A stretch of DNA of 64,000 nt from Sphingomonas aerolata (GTDB lineage: Bacteria > Pseudomonadota > Alphaproteobacteria > Sphingomonadales > Sphingomonadaceae), in assembly GCF_003046295.1 (NCBI RefSeq), contig NZ_PZZN01000003.1, forward strand, positions 124,001 to 188,000. The letters are read 5' to 3'. Positions 1 through 9,284 of this stretch are shown piece after piece. Under the pieces are notes generated by a model. The model did no database searches. It was not told the origin of the DNA and saw only the letters and a program-made list of their open reading frames with translations. The position numbers were made by a program, and so were the translations under genes. Position 1 is the stretch's first letter. Every line of letters begins with the position of its first letter.

Positions 1-902
1 ACCGCGACCAGCATCTTGACCCCGACATTGCGCGACATCGGTCGAATCGAGAACCAGATCGCGGTGACCGCGGCACCGATCCCCATGCCCGCGGCGAGCA
101 CGCCGAGCCCCTGCGACCCGACATGCAGGATATCCCGGGCATAGACCGGCAACAGCGACGTGGCACCCGCCAGCAGTACCGCGAAAAGGTCGAGCGTGAT
201 CGTCGCGAGCACCAGCCGGTTGCGGCGGACATAGGTGAAGCCCTCGATGATCCGCGCGAGGGGGCGATGGTCGGTCTGCGCGGCGGGCTGTGCCACCGGG
301 CCGATCAGGAACATGAACACCAGCGCGACAAGGAAGAGCAGCGTGGCCACGCCGTAAGCGACCTCGGGATGGATCGCGTAGAGCAACCCACCGACGCTGG
401 GGCCTGCGATCGTTCCGACCTGCCACGCGATCGAGCTGATCGCGATCGCGGTGGGGAGCACAGCCCGGGGCACGAGATTGGGCGCGAGCGCCGAATAGGC
501 CGGGCCGGAAAAGGCGCGCGCGACGCCGAAGGCGACCGCGGCGGCGAACAGTGCGCCGAGCGTGAGATGGCCGGACCAGGTCAGCAGCCAGAGCGTCGCG
601 GCGGTGAGCACCAGCAGCGTCGTCGTGCCGCGGACGATCCAGCGCCGGTCGAAGCTGTCCGCGACGAGCCCGGTGATCGGGGTCAGCAGGAACAGCGGCA
701 CGAACTGCGCAAAGCCGATCATCCCGAGCATGAACGCCGCCTGGCGGATGTCCATCGTTTCGCGCGCCAGGTTGTAGACCTGCCAGCCGATGACGATCGA
801 CATCGCGCTGACCGCGATCGTGCCGGCGAACCGCGACAGCCAATAGGCGCGAAAATTGGCGATCCGGAAGGGATGCTGATGCGGGTCGATCGTAGGATTC
901 AT
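1..902 (-). CDS. MFS transporter (5'-complete, cut by the left window edge)
   Basis: Reading the minus strand from the ATG at 902-900 gives an open frame of about 300 codons that runs off the left edge without a stop. It begins MNPTIDPHQHPFRIANFRAY and continues as alternating hydrophobic helices with short charged loops. An inter-helix DSFDRRWIVRG-type loop is the sort seen in the EntS/MFS_3 group of drug and siderophore exporters. About eight membrane segments are visible, so the first two thirds of a roughly 400-residue 12-helix protein are present. It is divergent from pdhA, sharing a 218-bp intergenic region. The substrate cannot be told from sequence alone. Family assignment is from the hydropathy pattern and conserved loops. 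Confidence 0.8.
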   Translation of the reverse strand, partial: MNPTIDPHQHPFRIANFRAYWLSRFAGTIAVSAMSIVIGWQVYNLARETMDIRQAAFMLGMIGFAQFVPLFLLTPITGLVADSFDRRWIVRGTTTLLVLTAATLWLLTWSGHLTLGALFAAAVAFGVARAFSGPAYSALAPNLVPRAVLPTAIAISSIAWQVGTIAGPSVGGLLYAIHPEVAYGVATLLFLVALVFMFLIGPVAQPAAQTDHRPLARIIEGFTYVRRNRLVLATITLDLFAVLLAGATSLLPVYARDILHVGSQGLGVLAAGMGIGAAVTAIWFSIRPMSRNVGVKMLVA

Positions 903-1050
903 TGTCCCGGGCTTTAGGGGGTCGGGCGCGGGAAGGGCAACCGGAGCTTTGCTTGGGGCGGGGATAGGGGCGGGGGCGACGGCCCGCGTGTCAGGCGCGA
1001 CGGATCGAAGCTCGCGGGACAGTCGCAAAATCGCATACCCCAGACGGGAA

Positions 1051-1080
1051 TTGATGTTCGGCCCCGTCCGCGCCTATAGG
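1051..1080 (+). promoter_or_regulatory. Candidate sigma-70 promoter of pdhA-pdhB
   Basis: TTGATG at 1051-1056 and TATAGG at 1075-1080 are separated by 18 bases and lie about 40 bases before the pdhA GTG. This is a match to the -35/-10 pattern only and has no other support. Confidence 0.3.
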
Positions 1081-1120
1081 CTGCGGCAACTCCCCTACGG
1101 AAAACGAGGTTTCCCACATC

Positions 1121-2170
1121 GTGGCCAAAGCCCCCCCAGCACGTGCAATCGCCGAGCCCCCGATCACCAACCGTGAACGGCCAGCCGAACCCAAGCCCTA
1201 TGAGGCCAGCAAGGACGAGCTGCTCGCCTTCTACAAGCAGATGCTGCTGATCCGGCGTTTCGAGGAAAAGGCGGGCCAGCTTTACGGTCTCGGCCTGATC
1301 GGCGGCTTCTGCCATCTGTACATCGGCCAGGAAGCCGTCGCCGTCGGCCTGCAGTCCGCGCTCGACGGCGAGACCGATTCGGTCATCACCGGCTATCGCG
1401 ACCACGGCCACATGCTCGCCTACGGGATCGACCCGAAGGTGATCATGGCCGAGCTGACCGGGCGCGGCTCGGGCATCTCGAAGGGCAAGGGCGGGTCGAT
1501 GCACATGTTCTCGACCGAGCATAAATTCTACGGCGGGCACGGCATCGTCGGCGCGCAGGTGTCGCTGGGCACCGGCCTCGCGTTCAAGCATAAATATTCG
1601 AACGACGGCGGCATCTGCATGGCCTATTTCGGCGACGGCGCCGCAAACCAGGGCCAGGTGTATGAGAGCTTCAACATGGCCGAGCTGTGGAAGCTCCCGA
1701 TCATCTTCGTGATCGAGAACAACCAGTACGCCATGGGCACGAGCGTCAATCGCGCCTCGGCCGAGGACCAGCTCTATCGCCGCGGCGAATCGTTCCGCAT
1801 TCCCGGCATCCAGGTCGACGGCATGGACGTGCTGGCGTGCCGCGGGGCCGCTGAAGAGGCGATCGCCTGGGTCCGCGCGGGCAAGGGCCCGGTCATCCTC
1901 GAGATGAAGACCTATCGCTATCGTGGCCACTCGATGTCCGATCCGGCGAAATACCGTACGCGTGACGAGGTCCAGGCGGTCCGCGACAAGTCCGACCCGA
2001 TCGATCACATCAAGAAGCTGCTCGACGAGCAGGGCGTGACCGAGGCGGACCTGAAGTCCATCGAACAAGAGATCAGGAAGACCGTGAACGAAGCCGCCGA
2101 TTTCGCCGAGCAGACCCCCGAGCCGGATGTCGCCGAGCTCTACACCGACGTTCTGGTGGAGTCGTACTGA
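1121..2170 (+). CDS. pdhA: Pyruvate dehydrogenase E1 component, alpha subunit
   Basis: This 349-residue protein is the thiamine-diphosphate-binding alpha subunit of the E1 heterotetramer. It decarboxylates pyruvate and passes the acetyl group to the lipoyl arm. It shows the family signatures in order: [15 protein letters not shown] near the N terminus, [12 protein letters not shown], the GKGGSMHMF segment, and the ThDP motif [17 protein letters not shown] running to ENNQYAMGT. The C-terminal [15 protein letters not shown] phosphorylation-loop region is also present. I chose the GTG at 1121 because ACGAGG lies 10-16 bases upstream and the frame contains no other good start before the conserved domain. 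The stop overlaps the pdhB ATG by one base (TGATG), so the two subunits are translationally coupled. No E2 or E3 gene is in the window. Confidence 0.97.
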   Translation: MAKAPPARAIAEPPITNRERPAEPKPYEASKDELLAFYKQMLLIRRFEEKAGQLYGLGLIGGFCHLYIGQEAVAVGLQSALDGETDSVITGYRDHGHMLAYGIDPKVIMAELTGRGSGISKGKGGSMHMFSTEHKFYGGHGIVGAQVSLGTGLAFKHKYSNDGGICMAYFGDGAANQGQVYESFNMAELWKLPIIFVIENNQYAMGTSVNRASAEDQLYRRGESFRIPGIQVDGMDVLACRGAAEEAIAWVRAGKGPVILEMKTYRYRGHSMSDPAKYRTRDEVQAVRDKSDPIDHIKKLLDEQGVTEADLKSIEQEIRKTVNEAADFAEQTPEPDVAELYTDVLVESY

Positions 2171-3594
2171 TGGCGATCGAGATCAAGATGCCCGCGCTCT
2201 CCCCGACGATGGAAGAGGGCACGCTCGCGAAGTGGCTCGTCAAGGAAGGCGATAGCGTCAAGTCCGGCGACATCATGGCCGAGATCGAGACCGACAAGGC
2301 GACGATGGAGTTCGAGGCGGTCGACGAAGGCACGATCGGCAAGATCATGGTTGCCGAAGGTACCGACAATGTGAAGGTCGGCACCGTCATCGCGACGCTG
2401 CTCGAAGAGGGCGAAAGCGCCGACAGCGCGCCGACCGAAGCGCGCGCGGGCGAAGCCGCCAACGCCGCGCCGAAGGAGACGCCGTCGGACGACAAGGCGC
2501 CGCCGGTGCCCGAAGGCGCGTCGCCTGCCAAGGCCGAGAGCGGGACGCAGCAGCTCGTCGCGTCGGCGGAGAAGTTCGGCAAGACCGATCCGGCGATCCC
2601 GGAGGGTACCGAGATGGTCAAGACGACCGTCCGCGAGGCGCTGCGCGATGCGATGGCCGAGGAAATGCGCGAGGACGACCGCGTCTTCGTGATGGGCGAG
2701 GAAGTCGCGCAGTATCAGGGCGCGTACAAGGTGACCCAGGGGCTGCTCGACGAGTTCGGCGAGCGCCGCGTGATCGACACGCCGATCACCGAATACGGCT
2801 TTGCCGGTATCGGTGCAGGCGCGGCGATGGGTGGCCTCCGCCCGATCGTCGAGTTCATGACCTTCAACTTCGCGTTGCAGGCGATCGATCACATCATCAA
2901 CTCGGCGGCCAAGACCAACTACATGTCGGGCGGCCAGATGCGTTGCCCGATCGTGTTCCGCGGTCCCAACGGCGCGGCGTCACGCGTTGGTGCACAGCAT
3001 TCGCACAACTTCGCAGCATGGTATGCGAGCGTCCCCGGCCTGATCGTGATCGCGCCCTATGACGCGGCGGATGCCAAGGGCCTGCTGAAGGCGGCGATCC
3101 GCACCGACGATCCGGTCGTGTTCCTCGAGAACGAGCTGATGTACGGCCGCAGCTTCGACGTCCCCAAGCTCGACGACCATGTCCTGCCGATCGGCAAGGC
3201 GCGCATCGTCCGCGAGGGCAAGGACGTGACGATCGTCAGCTATTCGATCGGTGTGGGCATCAGCCTCGAAGCCGCCGAGAAGCTCGCCGAGGAGGGCATC
3301 GACGCGGAGGTCATCGACCTGCGCACGCTGCGCCCGCTCGACACCGACACGGTGCTGAAAAGCCTCGCCAAGACCAACCGCATGATCATCGTCGAGGAAA
3401 ACTGGGCAACCTGCTCGATCGCGTCCGAAATCGTGTCGGTGGTGATGGAGCATGGCTTCGACGACCTCGACGCGCCAGTGCTGCGCGTGACCAACGAGGA
3501 CGTGCCGATGCCCTATGCGGCGAACCTCGAAAAACTGATGCTGGTCGATGTCGCCAAGGTCGTCGATGCGGCGAAGAAGGTGACGTACCGGTAA
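2170..3594 (+). CDS. pdhB: Pyruvate dehydrogenase E1 component, beta subunit with N-terminal lipoyl domain
   Basis: The beta subunit completes the E1 active site with PdhA. Residues 1-80 are a biotinyl/lipoyl domain ([17 protein letters not shown], then [10 protein letters not shown] with the lipoylated lysine at K43). An Ala/Pro/Glu-rich linker runs to about residue 145. The transketolase-like pyrimidine-binding domain and C-terminal domain follow ([44 protein letters not shown]). At 474 residues it is longer than a plain E1-beta of about 330. The extra lipoyl domain is the arrangement known in many alphaproteobacteria, where E1-beta itself carries a swinging arm. It is coupled to pdhA by a one-base overlap and convergent with the Tad-type cluster. 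Confidence 0.97.
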   Translation: MAIEIKMPALSPTMEEGTLAKWLVKEGDSVKSGDIMAEIETDKATMEFEAVDEGTIGKIMVAEGTDNVKVGTVIATLLEEGESADSAPTEARAGEAANAAPKETPSDDKAPPVPEGASPAKAESGTQQLVASAEKFGKTDPAIPEGTEMVKTTVREALRDAMAEEMREDDRVFVMGEEVAQYQGAYKVTQGLLDEFGERRVIDTPITEYGFAGIGAGAAMGGLRPIVEFMTFNFALQAIDHIINSAAKTNYMSGGQMRCPIVFRGPNGAASRVGAQHSHNFAAWYASVPGLIVIAPYDAADAKGLLKAAIRTDDPVVFLENELMYGRSFDVPKLDDHVLPIGKARIVREGKDVTIVSYSIGVGISLEAAEKLAEEGIDAEVIDLRTLRPLDTDTVLKSLAKTNRMIIVEENWATCSIASEIVSVVMEHGFDDLDAPVLRVTNEDVPMPYAANLEKLMLVDVAKVVDAAKKVTYR

Positions 3595-3613
3595 CGGCTT
3601 GCCGTTCGAGCGA

Positions 3614-3645
3614 GGGGCTGCGTGCGGTGTCTGCCGCCCAGCCCC
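3614..3645. terminator. Stem-loop between convergent pdhB and the TadE-like gene
   Basis: GGGGCTG at 3614-3620 pairs with CAGCCCC at 3639-3645, enclosing a smaller GCGG/CCGC pairing. It lies in the 87-bp gap between two converging genes and has no U-tract on either strand. Its role as a terminator is an inference from position. Confidence 0.4.
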
Positions 3646-3681
3646 AAGGCCGTTTCGTGGAGTTTTCGCGAACCGACGCCG

Positions 3682-4332
3682 TCAGGCGCTGAACTGAGTG
3701 CAAGGCGAGGCGGTGCCTGTCGATTGCACGTCGTTGACCTTACGCTCGCGTACCGTCATCCCGGTGATCGATCGCAATGTGCGCGCACCGAGAAAACTGT
3801 TCGAGATGAGCGGCTGATAGGCATAGACGACCTCAACGAAGATGACTTCGTCGTTGGGACCCGCGGCGATCTTGCGCCCAGATGGTCCGATTCCCGCAAC
3901 ACCCAACGACGCGCCGGCAGCGCCATAGGACGACGCCACCGCCAGCGCGCCCGAACAGCGTTGCCATCGGATCCTTTGATTGGTCACCGTGCCGGCCGAA
4001 TCCAGGACCGGCTGCACGCTCGAAACGATGATGCGGCCGTTTGCGGCGAAGCCCATCGTCGATCCGATGTCCTTGATGCCATTCAGTGACTCGGTGATGT
4101 CGCCCTCGCTGATGCCGATCCGTATGCGCGCGATCTGGTCCGTCGTGAGTGTCGCGACGTCACCGACTTTCTGCGATGCATAAGCAAGATTGACGGTTTC
4201 CATCCCGACCATCGTCAGGCCGACGAAAATCGGTAATGCCAGCGCGAATTCCGTCAGCGCGATGCCGGACCGATCGCCGAGAATTGCCATGGCGCGCCGT
4301 CGCGTTGGGCGTAGTTTGGGGGAGGTGATCAC
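3682..4332 (-). CDS. TadE-like pseudopilin/assembly protein (third gene of the cluster)
   Basis: This 216-residue protein has a short basic N terminus, then the TadE-type segment SGIALTEFALALPIFVGLTM at about residues 23-42, which is one membrane helix preceded by the conserved Glu of the LTEFALALP motif. The rest is a periplasmic domain with two cysteines (RWQRCSGA and a C-terminal SPCTQF). TadE-family proteins are minor pseudopilins of Flp/Tad pili. The start overlaps the stop of the preceding TadE gene by 4 bp (ATGA). A second in-frame ATG lies 14 codons in and could be the true start. The exact partner is unknown because no TadA/B/C or RcpA genes are present here. Confidence 0.8.
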   Translation of the reverse strand: MITSPKLRPTRRRAMAILGDRSGIALTEFALALPIFVGLTMVGMETVNLAYASQKVGDVATLTTDQIARIRIGISEGDITESLNGIKDIGSTMGFAANGRIIVSSVQPVLDSAGTVTNQRIRWQRCSGALAVASSYGAAGASLGVAGIGPSGRKIAAGPNDEVIFVEVVYAYQPLISNSFLGARTLRSITGMTVRERKVNDVQSTGTASPCTQFSA

Positions 4333-4955
4333 GATTTACACCGGATGGTTGGGGCGGTCTGCGCTTCGAACGGTTGGCGGCGAACCACCGTGCTCGCCTG
4401 CGTGCCGGTGCGCGACGATCCGCCGATAAAGCGGTTGATCGGCAGCAGCCGGTCATATGTCACCGTGACAGTATATTTAACGATGTCGTCGGCCCCGCCG
4501 ATCGAATTTGCGCCCGTGGTCACGATGTTGCGGACACCGTTATTGTCGACGTCTTCCCAACAATCCGACTTGTCCTTCACGCCATTACCATCGGTATCGA
4601 CAGGACCGTCAAGAATGCCGTTGTTGTTGAGATCCTGCGTCAGACGCTCGAGCGAGCCGAAGCTGTTATACCGGTTCACGCTACCGCGCACGATGTCCAC
4701 CGTGGCGGAGGGCGCGACGCGTCGGATCTGCGCGCGCAGTTCGGTCTCGCCGACGCTCGCATCGGCATTCTGCAGCGTAACCGCACGGGTCAGCGTCTCG
4801 ACTGCGCCAAGCGTGACGGACCGGACATAGGCCTGATAGCCGACCTCCATCGTTCCCATGATCATCACGCAGAGCGGGGCAAGGATCAGTGCGAACTCGG
4901 TTACCGTCGCACCGCGTTGATTCTTGGCGATTGCCGTGAAGGGGCGGTATCTCAC
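4329..4955 (-). CDS. TadE-family protein with three calcium-binding-type loops
   Basis: The 208-residue product carries the TadE signature RGATVTEFALILAPLCVMIM at about residues 14-33, forming a single N-terminal membrane helix. Residues 108-143 contain three Asp/Asn-rich loops, DLNNNGILD, DTDGNGVKD and DVDNNGVRN. They resemble the DxDxNGxxD loops of thrombospondin type-3, dockerin or EF-hand-like calcium sites. Such loops are not part of the ordinary TadE fold. The remaining C-terminal part is a beta-rich periplasmic domain. The gene overlaps both neighbours by 4 bp, so TadG-like, TadE and TadE are translationally coupled. The TadE assignment is firm; calcium binding is inferred from the residue pattern. 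Confidence 0.85.
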   Translation of the reverse strand: MRYRPFTAIAKNQRGATVTEFALILAPLCVMIMGTMEVGYQAYVRSVTLGAVETLTRAVTLQNADASVGETELRAQIRRVAPSATVDIVRGSVNRYNSFGSLERLTQDLNNNGILDGPVDTDGNGVKDKSDCWEDVDNNGVRNIVTTGANSIGGADDIVKYTVTVTYDRLLPINRFIGGSSRTGTQASTVVRRQPFEAQTAPTIRCKS

Positions 4956-6604
4956 CGCGAGAGCCTCAGCGACCCGATATTCTCGCCGATGTCCTGGAAC
5001 GCCTTGTTGAGCGCATCGCTGTCCGCGGCGCGATAGCCATAGCCGGCGCCCGACGAACAGGCCTGAAGCGCAGCAGACAGGGTCGATCCGTTGCCGAAGG
5101 AGATCGCGTAGATTTCCGCTTCCATATTCTTGATCGCGTCGCAGGTCATCAGCAGACGCTTTTCGTGGTTTTCATCCGACGTGTCGCGGTTGCCGTTGTT
5201 CGTAATGCGCCTCCAGAACAGCTCTTGCGCATAGGCTCCATAGCCGACGTTGCCGGTGTCCATCTCGCCGTCGGTCATCAGGATGACATAGCGTTTGACC
5301 GGGAAGCCATTGTAGATTGCCGGATTGTCACTTCCCCATAATCCGTTTCGCGACAACAGCCGTGCCGCCCACAACATGCCGATATCGAGATAGGTGCCGC
5401 CGTTCGCAACAAAGCCGGTGTTGAACGCGAAATAGTCATTGAACGCGTTTGCCGTCATCGGCGCGAGCTCGCGCATTGCCTTGGGGCAGGCATATTGCGC
5501 GACCCCGGTCGCCTCCGTATCGGCCATCGTCCAGCGTGTGTCCGTGCTGTTGGGGACGACGTCGAATTTCAGGTCCTGCGCGTTCGCCGGAAGGTTGCCG
5601 GGGATCTGATAGCCTGAGTTGGCCGTGATCAGGTTGCTCGTGCCACGTTCCTCGACGCACCCGTCCCACTTCTTGGCGATCCAGTCAGCGTCGTGAGATG
5701 TCGTTGCAGGCGCGTAGGCACAGGACGTGGACGCTGCGCCGCACCAGGAGTAGCGGTAGGATCCGCTGGCATTGAACCAGCTGGGATTGCGGGCATAGAG
5801 CGTCGCTCCCGTCGCACCGGTGCTGAGCCCAGGGTTCGTCATCTGTGAGAACGGCACGATCGCCCAGCGAATCCGCTTGCGGGAGCTGGAGGACGCAGCG
5901 GAAAATTGCGATTCGATGATTGCCATCTGCGCCTGAAGCGACTTCAGCGCATTGCGCAGCCCCTGCATGCGCGAGATGTTGCCCGTTCCGAGTGCGCCTT
6001 CTTCTGCAACATAGGTCACGTCCTTTCCGGCGACCCGGAGGATGTTTCCCAACTGCGCATTGGCATAGGTACTGCAGCTCGAAGCCGTGCGTGCTGGCGC
6101 GCAGGCCATCGAGCCGGTGGTATCTAGAACTAGGACGATGTCGATGTTCGCATAGTCGTCGCGGGCACTGCAATTGACCGTTACCGCGACGGTGCTTGTC
6201 CCGAACAGCCGCATGATCGCGGTGTTCATCGTCGTCGACAGCGTCAGGTTGATCGTATCCGTCGCGCTGGTGAGCGTGGGAGCGATCGTGAACGGCGCGG
6301 TGTCGTATGACGTCTGCGGGAAGTTGAAGTTGACGAAGCTTGCGATCTGCCCGGAAACGCTGGTGGATAGCGACCCCCCGGCGCCCATCGCCCGCCGCCC
6401 GGCCAGTACGCCGGCGTCACAGGCCTGCTGAAGTCGCGTGCGCACGAGATAGGCGCGGCTGAGATCGACACCGGCACCGATAAAGGCCGTCATCGGCAGG
6501 ATCGCCGCCGCGACGATTGCCAGGACATTACCCTTGGTGTCGCGAGCTAGCCTGCCTAGAAAGCCACGGGCCGGCGAAGATGCCTTATTCCTACAGAATC
6601 GCAT
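4952..6604 (-). CDS. TadG-like protein with von Willebrand A domain
   Basis: The 550-residue protein has the Tad-type N-terminal helix (NVLAIVAAAILPMTAFIGAG, about residues 26-45), followed by ACDAGVLAGRRAM, a segment common in TadG proteins. A vWA domain follows, with a MIDAS-like DTTGS at 161-165 and a later ILMTDGEMD strand-loop. Several cysteine pairs suggest an exported, disulfide-bonded domain. TadG is a pseudopilin-like partner of TadE in Flp pili or surface structures. I start it at the ATG at 6604 because the helix then falls at the usual distance from the N terminus; an upstream in-frame extension of 41 codons has no TadG-like sequence. It is the first gene of the three-gene cluster, divergent from the gene at 6674. 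Confidence 0.88.
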   Translation of the reverse strand: MRFCRNKASSPARGFLGRLARDTKGNVLAIVAAAILPMTAFIGAGVDLSRAYLVRTRLQQACDAGVLAGRRAMGAGGSLSTSVSGQIASFVNFNFPQTSYDTAPFTIAPTLTSATDTINLTLSTTMNTAIMRLFGTSTVAVTVNCSARDDYANIDIVLVLDTTGSMACAPARTASSCSTYANAQLGNILRVAGKDVTYVAEEGALGTGNISRMQGLRNALKSLQAQMAIIESQFSAASSSSRKRIRWAIVPFSQMTNPGLSTGATGATLYARNPSWFNASGSYRYSWCGAASTSCAYAPATTSHDADWIAKKWDGCVEERGTSNLITANSGYQIPGNLPANAQDLKFDVVPNSTDTRWTMADTEATGVAQYACPKAMRELAPMTANAFNDYFAFNTGFVANGGTYLDIGMLWAARLLSRNGLWGSDNPAIYNGFPVKRYVILMTDGEMDTGNVGYGAYAQELFWRRITNNGNRDTSDENHEKRLLMTCDAIKNMEAEIYAISFGNGSTLSAALQACSSGAGYGYRAADSDALNKAFQDIGENIGSLRLSR

Positions 6605-6673
6605 TGTGCGCCATCGAACGAAATTGGAAGTGCAGGTCTTGCACCGGAAGTCGATAAGCGGAGCACAAGCAAT

Positions 6674-7363
6674 ATGGTTAACGGGACCGCCTCGTCGCAG
6701 ACGGCACCTTCCGTGACGGCCGTCCATCCCGAGCGCGCGCTAGCCCTGAGCTACGCCCCGGCCTCGACCCGGCCCGGGCTCGAGGCGCTGTTCGCGCTCG
6801 ACACGGCGCTCGGCACGATCCTCAAGACGACGCGCGAGCCGATCGTCGGGCAGATGCGGCTGACCTGGTGGTATGAGGCGCTCGGCCGGCTCGATACGGC
6901 GCCGCCGCCGGCCGAGCCCGTGTTGCAGGCGCTCGCACACCATGTCGCGCCGCAGGTCGCCGGTACGACGATCGCGACGATCGCCGAGGGGTGGGAGGCG
7001 CTGCTCGAAACGCCGCTCGACGATGCGGCGGTCGAACGCTTTGCCCGTCTGCGCGGCGGACAGCTGTTCGCGGCGGCGGCATCCTTGCTGGCGGTGTCGG
7101 ACGATCGCATCGCGGCGGCGGGCGAGGGATGGGCGCTGGCAGATCTGTCGCTGCGGCTGTCGGATCCGCAACGCGCGGCAGGCGTGGCCGCGATGGCGCG
7201 CGGGCGGCTCGATACGGCGCTCCACGGCCGCTGGCCACGACGCGCACGATCGCTCGGCGCACTCGCACTGCTGGCGCGGGCCGATCTTACCGCGCCGGAG
7301 CATCCGGCTGGCAGCCCGAAGCGGGTCGGCCGTCTGCTGCTGCACAGACTGGTCGGATACTGA
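6674..7363 (+). CDS. Squalene/phytoene-synthase-fold protein, NDUFAF6-like
   Basis: The 229-residue product has the all-helical squalene/phytoene synthase fold signature ALFALDTALGTI and VGQMRLTWWYEALGRLD. Genuine CrtB or squalene synthases are about 280-350 residues and carry two DxxxD metal-binding motifs, and I cannot find either here. The RLxWW(R/Y)EAL segment is instead the hallmark of the NDUFAF6 branch, which in mitochondria assists complex I assembly and is thought to be non-catalytic. I therefore call it a short, probably non-catalytic family member. No carotenoid gene is nearby. It is divergent from the TadG gene across 69 bp. Confidence 0.75.
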   Translation: MVNGTASSQTAPSVTAVHPERALALSYAPASTRPGLEALFALDTALGTILKTTREPIVGQMRLTWWYEALGRLDTAPPPAEPVLQALAHHVAPQVAGTTIATIAEGWEALLETPLDDAAVERFARLRGGQLFAAAASLLAVSDDRIAAAGEGWALADLSLRLSDPQRAAGVAAMARGRLDTALHGRWPRRARSLGALALLARADLTAPEHPAGSPKRVGRLLLHRLVGY

Positions 7364-7443
7364 CCGGTTCGTTTGAGATCGGCGCGCGGCGGGATTAGCC
7401 TTGCGCTTGGACGGGGACGTCCGGGGGCGGGGGGAGACCGGGG

Positions 7444-7923
7444 ATGTGGCGATACCTGACGGGCGGCGCGGCGCTGATCGCGCTGATCGGTGCGGCGATA
7501 CTGGGCTTTGGCGGCAAGGTGCGATCCGGGCCAGTGCTGGCACCACAACCAACCGCGCAGGCGCAAACCCAGGCACAGGCGGACGGCGGGACCGATCCTT
7601 TGCCGAGTAGGGCACCGCGCGCGACCGATGCCACGCGCGAACAGCGGCGATTTCAGCGGTACGACAAAGACCGCGATGGCGCGGTGACGCGCGACGAATA
7701 TCTGGGTGCGCGGCGCAAGGCCTATACGAAGCTCGACGTCGATGGCGACGGGCGGCTGTCGTTCGACGAATGGGCGGTCAAGGCGACGACCAAATTCGCC
7801 GGTGCGGATGCGGACAAATCGGGCGCGATGACCGCGCCCGAATTTGCCACCACCGCGGTCAGTCGGAAGCCGTCGTCTCGGGCTGCCTGTCCGCCGGTTC
7901 CGCCGTCGTCTGAGGAGAGTTGA
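7444..7923 (+). CDS. EF-hand protein with N-terminal membrane or signal segment
   Basis: The 159-residue protein starts with a hydrophobic segment ([17 protein letters not shown], residues 6-22) that anchors or exports it, followed by a Gln/Ala-rich linker. Three EF-hand-type loops come next: [24 protein letters not shown] and [12 protein letters not shown]. It is probably a periplasmic or membrane-tethered calcium-binding protein. The last 65 bp overlap tail-to-tail with the 3' end of trmFO on the other strand. The start is the ATG after GGGGAGACCGGGG, a good ribosome-binding region. No enzymatic domain is seen. Confidence 0.8.
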   Translation: MWRYLTGGAALIALIGAAILGFGGKVRSGPVLAPQPTAQAQTQAQADGGTDPLPSRAPRATDATREQRRFQRYDKDRDGAVTRDEYLGARRKAYTKLDVDGDGRLSFDEWAVKATTKFAGADADKSGAMTAPEFATTAVSRKPSSRAACPPVPPSSEES

Positions 7924-9226
7924 GCCACGCCGCCAGCGCCGCGCGGCCGCGATCGGTGTACATCCGCTTGCGATCGGTCTTCTTGGTGCGGCCGGGGATC
8001 GGCGGGAACAGCCCGAAATTGACGTTCATCGGCTGATAGGTCTCGGCCTCCGCACCACCGGTGATGTGGCCGAGCAACGCGCCGAGCGCGGTCGCAAAGG
8101 GCGGCGGCGTCAGCGTCTGACCGGTCAGTTCGGCGGCGGCGAACCGGCCCGCGAGCAGGCCGATGCCGCAGCTCTCGATATAGCCCTCGCACCCCGTGAT
8201 CTGCCCGGCGAAGCGGATGTTCGGCCGCGATTTCAGCCGCAGCGTCGCGTCGAGCAGCTCGGGCGAGCGGATGAAGGTGTTGCGGTGCAGACCACCCAGC
8301 CGGGCGAACTCGGCATTCTCCAGGCCCGGGATGGTCCGGAACAGCCGGACCTGATCGGCATGCTTCAGCTTGGTCTGGAAGCCGACGATGTTCCAGAGCG
8401 TGCCCTGCGCATTGTCCTGGCGGAGCTGGACGACGGCGTGAGGCCAGCGCCCGGTCTTGGGATTGTCGAGCCCGACGGGCTTCATCGGCCCGTAGCGCAG
8501 CGTGTCGACGCCGCGCTCCGCCATCACCTCGATCGGCATGCAGCCGTCGAAATAGGGCGTGTCCTTCTCCCAGTCTTTGAACGGCGTCTTCTCGCCATCG
8601 ACCAGGCCCTGATGGAAGGCGAGATACTGGTCCTTGTCCATCGGGCAGTTGATGTAGTCCTTGCCCTCGCCCTTGTCCCAGCGCGAGGCGAACCACGCCG
8701 TCTCCATGTCGATCGAGTCGCGGTGGACGATCGGCGCGAGCGCGTCGAAAAAGGCGAGTGCCTCGCTGCCGGTCTCGGCGCCAATCCCTGCGGCGAGCGA
8801 GGCGGCGGTGAGCGGGCCGGTCGCGACGATCGTCGGGCCGTCGGGCAGCGCGTCGATGCGTTCGCGGACGAGCGTAATGTTCGGATGCTGGTCGATCGCC
8901 TCCGTCACGCTGTTCGAGAAATTGTCGCGGTCGACCGCGAGCGCGGAGCCGGCGGGGACGCGGTGGATATCCGCCTGACGCATGATCAGCGAGCCGAGCG
9001 TGCGGAGTTCCTGATGGAGCAGGCCGACCGCATTGCTCTCCGCATCGTCGGATCTAAAACTGTTCGAGCAGACGAGTTCGGCGAGGCCGTCGGTCTGGTG
9101 CGCGGGCGTGGCTTCGCCGCTGCCGCGCATTTCGGAGAGGCGGACCTTGAGGCCGGCTTCGGCGAGCTGCCAGGCGGCTTCGGATCCGGCGAGGCCGCCG
9201 CCGATAACATGGATGTCGTGGGTCAT
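7859..9226 (-). CDS. trmFO: Methylenetetrahydrofolate--tRNA-(uracil-54-C5)-methyltransferase
   Basis: TrmFO is a folate- and FAD-dependent enzyme that makes 5-methyluridine at position 54 of the tRNA T-loop. The 455-residue protein begins with the FAD Rossmann motif [17 protein letters not shown]. It continues with the family's [21 protein letters not shown] segment, which holds the catalytic cysteine, and with [12 protein letters not shown]. The C-terminal [21 protein letters not shown] is also conserved. I use the ATG at 9226 because the glycine-rich motif then lies a few residues from the N terminus; a longer in-frame extension to 9298 is possible but would overlap the divergent DUF488 gene. 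Its 3' end overlaps the EF-hand gene by 65 bp. Confidence 0.96.
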   Translation of the reverse strand: MTHDIHVIGGGLAGSEAAWQLAEAGLKVRLSEMRGSGEATPAHQTDGLAELVCSNSFRSDDAESNAVGLLHQELRTLGSLIMRQADIHRVPAGSALAVDRDNFSNSVTEAIDQHPNITLVRERIDALPDGPTIVATGPLTAASLAAGIGAETGSEALAFFDALAPIVHRDSIDMETAWFASRWDKGEGKDYINCPMDKDQYLAFHQGLVDGEKTPFKDWEKDTPYFDGCMPIEVMAERGVDTLRYGPMKPVGLDNPKTGRWPHAVVQLRQDNAQGTLWNIVGFQTKLKHADQVRLFRTIPGLENAEFARLGGLHRNTFIRSPELLDATLRLKSRPNIRFAGQITGCEGYIESCGIGLLAGRFAAAELTGQTLTPPPFATALGALLGHITGGAEAETYQPMNVNFGLFPPIPGRTKKTDRKRMYTDRGRAALAAWLNSPQTTAEPADRQPETTASD

Positions 9227-9284
9227 GGCCGTCAGATAGCGCCGGACGCTTGCCGTGTCAGCGGTCCAATCCCACTTCGTCCTC

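Noticed and set aside
123-917. Plus-strand open frame of 264 codons at the left edge
   Set aside because: The minus strand here encodes a hydrophobic MFS transporter with a good start; the plus frame is a very charged shadow.
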